This document shows, piece after piece, positions 6,317 to 7,416 of a stretch of DNA of 7,416 nt (position 1 is the first letter of the stretch; each line of letters begins with the position of its first letter). The position numbers were made by a program, and so were the translations under genes. Under the pieces are notes generated by a model that worked only from the letters and a program-made list of their open reading frames with translations, was not told where the DNA came from and made no database searches. This stretch comes from Rhodothermia bacterium (GTDB lineage Bacteria > Bacteroidota > Rhodothermia > Rhodothermales > JABDKH01): assembly GCA_018679295.1 (NCBI GenBank), contig JAHHLP010000561.1:1-7416 (forward strand), written 5' to 3'.

Positions 6317-7416
6317 GGGGGTTCGGTCGTCAGGAACTGCCGCGCGAAGCGTTCCCGATAGTCCGCGAGCAGACGGAACAGACGCTGACGCGACTCCGAT
6401 CGAAGCACGACCCCGGCATGGTGCGGTTTGTCAAGCACCCAGTAAACCTCATCATCCTGAAACGACGACATGTCGGGCGCTTCGTCTCGCGACAGACAGG
6501 CTAGGAGGCCTGCATGATCCGAATGAAGGGTCGGAAGCTGATACGTGTCCCCACGAAGCGGCAGTGTAATCAGCCGAGCCCACTCCCTCCACAGATTGAC
6601 ACCAACCGCCGCCTCGACGAGCTTGTCGATACCCGCTCCTCCAACCCGGGCAGCCACCTCGAGGAAATAGAGTTGATCGTCAACGCCAAGAATGAACTCG
6701 GCGTGCGCAACCCCCTCGTCAAGACCAAAAGCTCGCAGGACCCTTTTGTTGACCTTGATCAGATCCGTGAAGCGATCCGCATCCGGGTCTACGGTCGTCG
6801 TTTGAAACACGCCGCCCTGCTGATAAATGTTCAGGGGAGGCGACTCATACCGGCTGGGAACGGCTGCTACGATTTTCCCGGCCGTGACAATGCTGTCCAC
6901 GTGGAAGACGATTCCCTCTACGAACTGCTCCAGGAGGAAGTGTGACTGCAGGTCGCCCAGTTGTTCTATGTGCTGCCACACTTCGTCAGCTGTTTCGCAG
7001 CGCTTGATGCCCATAGCGCTCGCTTCCATGCGCGGCTTCATCATCCATGGCGGCGGCACCGTCTCAAGAAAATCCGCTACCTCAGAGTGATCGACGACGC
7101 GTACGAACCGCGGCACCCGGATGCGCGACTGTTTGGCGCGCGTCCGCATCGCGAGCTTGTCGCGAAAGTAGCGAGCCTGCGTATGTCCGAGTCCGGGAAG
7201 CCGAAAGTGCTCGCGAAGGTCGGCCGCGGTGAGGGTATCGTACTCGTCCAATGCCACCACGGCGTCGATCCCTCGGGACCGTGCGAGATAGGCTGCGCCA
7301 TGGGTGACATCCGGTTGCCGGCTTAGGTCCGGCATGACGTGAAATTCGTCGATGCTCGCAAACGGCCAGTGCTCAAACTTGAGCTTCTCCCGGGTCAATA
7401 GTATGACCTTGCCGCC
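6295..7416 (-). CDS. ATP-grasp ligase-like enzyme (N-terminus outside window)
   Basis: The frame is open to the right edge: codons upstream of a TTG at 7396-7398 read G-G-K-V-I-L, joining L-T-R-E-K-L-K-F-E-H-W-P. That is a plausible first beta-strand, so the TTG is internal and only a short N-terminal piece is missing. About 373 residues are visible. Numbered from the first visible codon, they show a pre-ATP-grasp region (1-75), then ATP-binding features: RDKLAMR (Lys87), WMMKPR (Lys127), FLLEQFVEG (Glu163), HAEFIL (Glu241) and FLEVAARVGGAGI (Glu253, Arg257). This resembles carboxylate-amine ligases of the carbamoyl-phosphate-synthase-like ATP-grasp group, such as amino-acid ligases. These activate a carboxylate as acyl phosphate and join it to an amine. 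The usual Asn of the E-x-N-x-R metal motif is Ala here, as I recall for some subfamilies. A C-terminal domain (about 280-373) completes it. Convergent with glgA; no pathway neighbour is visible, so the substrates are unknown. Confidence 0.85.
   Translation of the reverse strand, partial: GGKVILLTREKLKFEHWPFASIDEFHVMPDLSRQPDVTHGAAYLARSRGIDAVVALDEYDTLTAADLREHFRLPGLGHTQARYFRDKLAMRTRAKQSRIRVPRFVRVVDHSEVADFLETVPPPWMMKPRMEASAMGIKRCETADEVWQHIEQLGDLQSHFLLEQFVEGIVFHVDSIVTAGKIVAAVPSRYESPPLNIYQQGGVFQTTTVDPDADRFTDLIKVNKRVLRAFGLDEGVAHAEFILGVDDQLYFLEVAARVGGAGIDKLVEAAVGVNLWREWARLITLPLRGDTYQLPTLHSDHAGLLACLSRDEAPDMSSFQDDEVYWVLDKPHHAGVVLRSESRQRLFRLLADYRERFARQFLTTEPPLEKAPD

Noticed and set aside
6514..6945. 143-residue plus-strand frame inside the ATP-grasp gene
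   Set aside because: Antisense to the ATP-binding core; no motif of its own.
7396..7398. TTG as the start of the ATP-grasp gene
   Set aside because: The frame stays open to the window edge and the upstream residues (GGKVIL) continue a sensible beta-strand.
1..7416. A new multi-gene defence, CRISPR or mobile system
   Set aside because: No repeats with spacers, transposase, integrase, nuclease-toxin pair or clustered unknown genes are seen; most genes are recognisable housekeeping or widespread families.

Overview
This window is a stretch of ordinary bacterial chromosome of moderately high GC. It carries six or seven protein genes, no RNA genes, no mobile elements and no CRISPR array. I did not find a clear new defence or biosynthetic system. 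The less-characterised parts are an orphan four-helix membrane protein, an orphan ATP-grasp enzyme, a cytosolic-looking M14 peptidase, and an SpmA homologue with a large soluble insert.

Organism: the best fit is a Gram-negative member of the Bacteroidota/Rhodothermota group, inferred at moderate to low confidence. None of the five visible gene starts has a clear Shine-Dalgarno sequence, which is typical of that group. The element upstream of spmA resembles the group's TTG...TAnnTTTG promoters. The SpmA-type protein with an insert after its first helix, and the flavour of the GlgA sequence, also agree. No 16S or other marker is present, so this is not proven.

Layout: (1) 1-1180, plus strand: the C-terminal two thirds of uvrC (nucleotide excision repair), cut by the left edge. 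(2) 1282-1719, plus: a small four-helix membrane protein of unknown function. (3) 1825-3390, minus: the pair spmA-spmB, 9 bases apart and probably one transcript, with a promoter candidate at 3426-3458. (4) 3567-4631, minus: an M14-type metallopeptidase. (5) 4708-6174, plus: glgA, glycogen synthase, divergent from the peptidase across 76 bases that hold a promoter candidate. (6) 6295-7416, minus: an ATP-grasp ligase-like protein, cut by the right edge and convergent with glgA. Its last codons and stop are part of a 26-base tandem duplication, and a hairpin follows glgA.

How they work together: only spmA and spmB look like a functional unit. DNA repair (uvrC), glycogen synthesis (glgA), peptide hydrolysis (M14) and ATP-dependent ligation (ATP-grasp) appear to be unrelated single genes side by side. 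Gaps between genes are at most about 180 bases, and nothing recognisable beyond the sites listed is seen in them.
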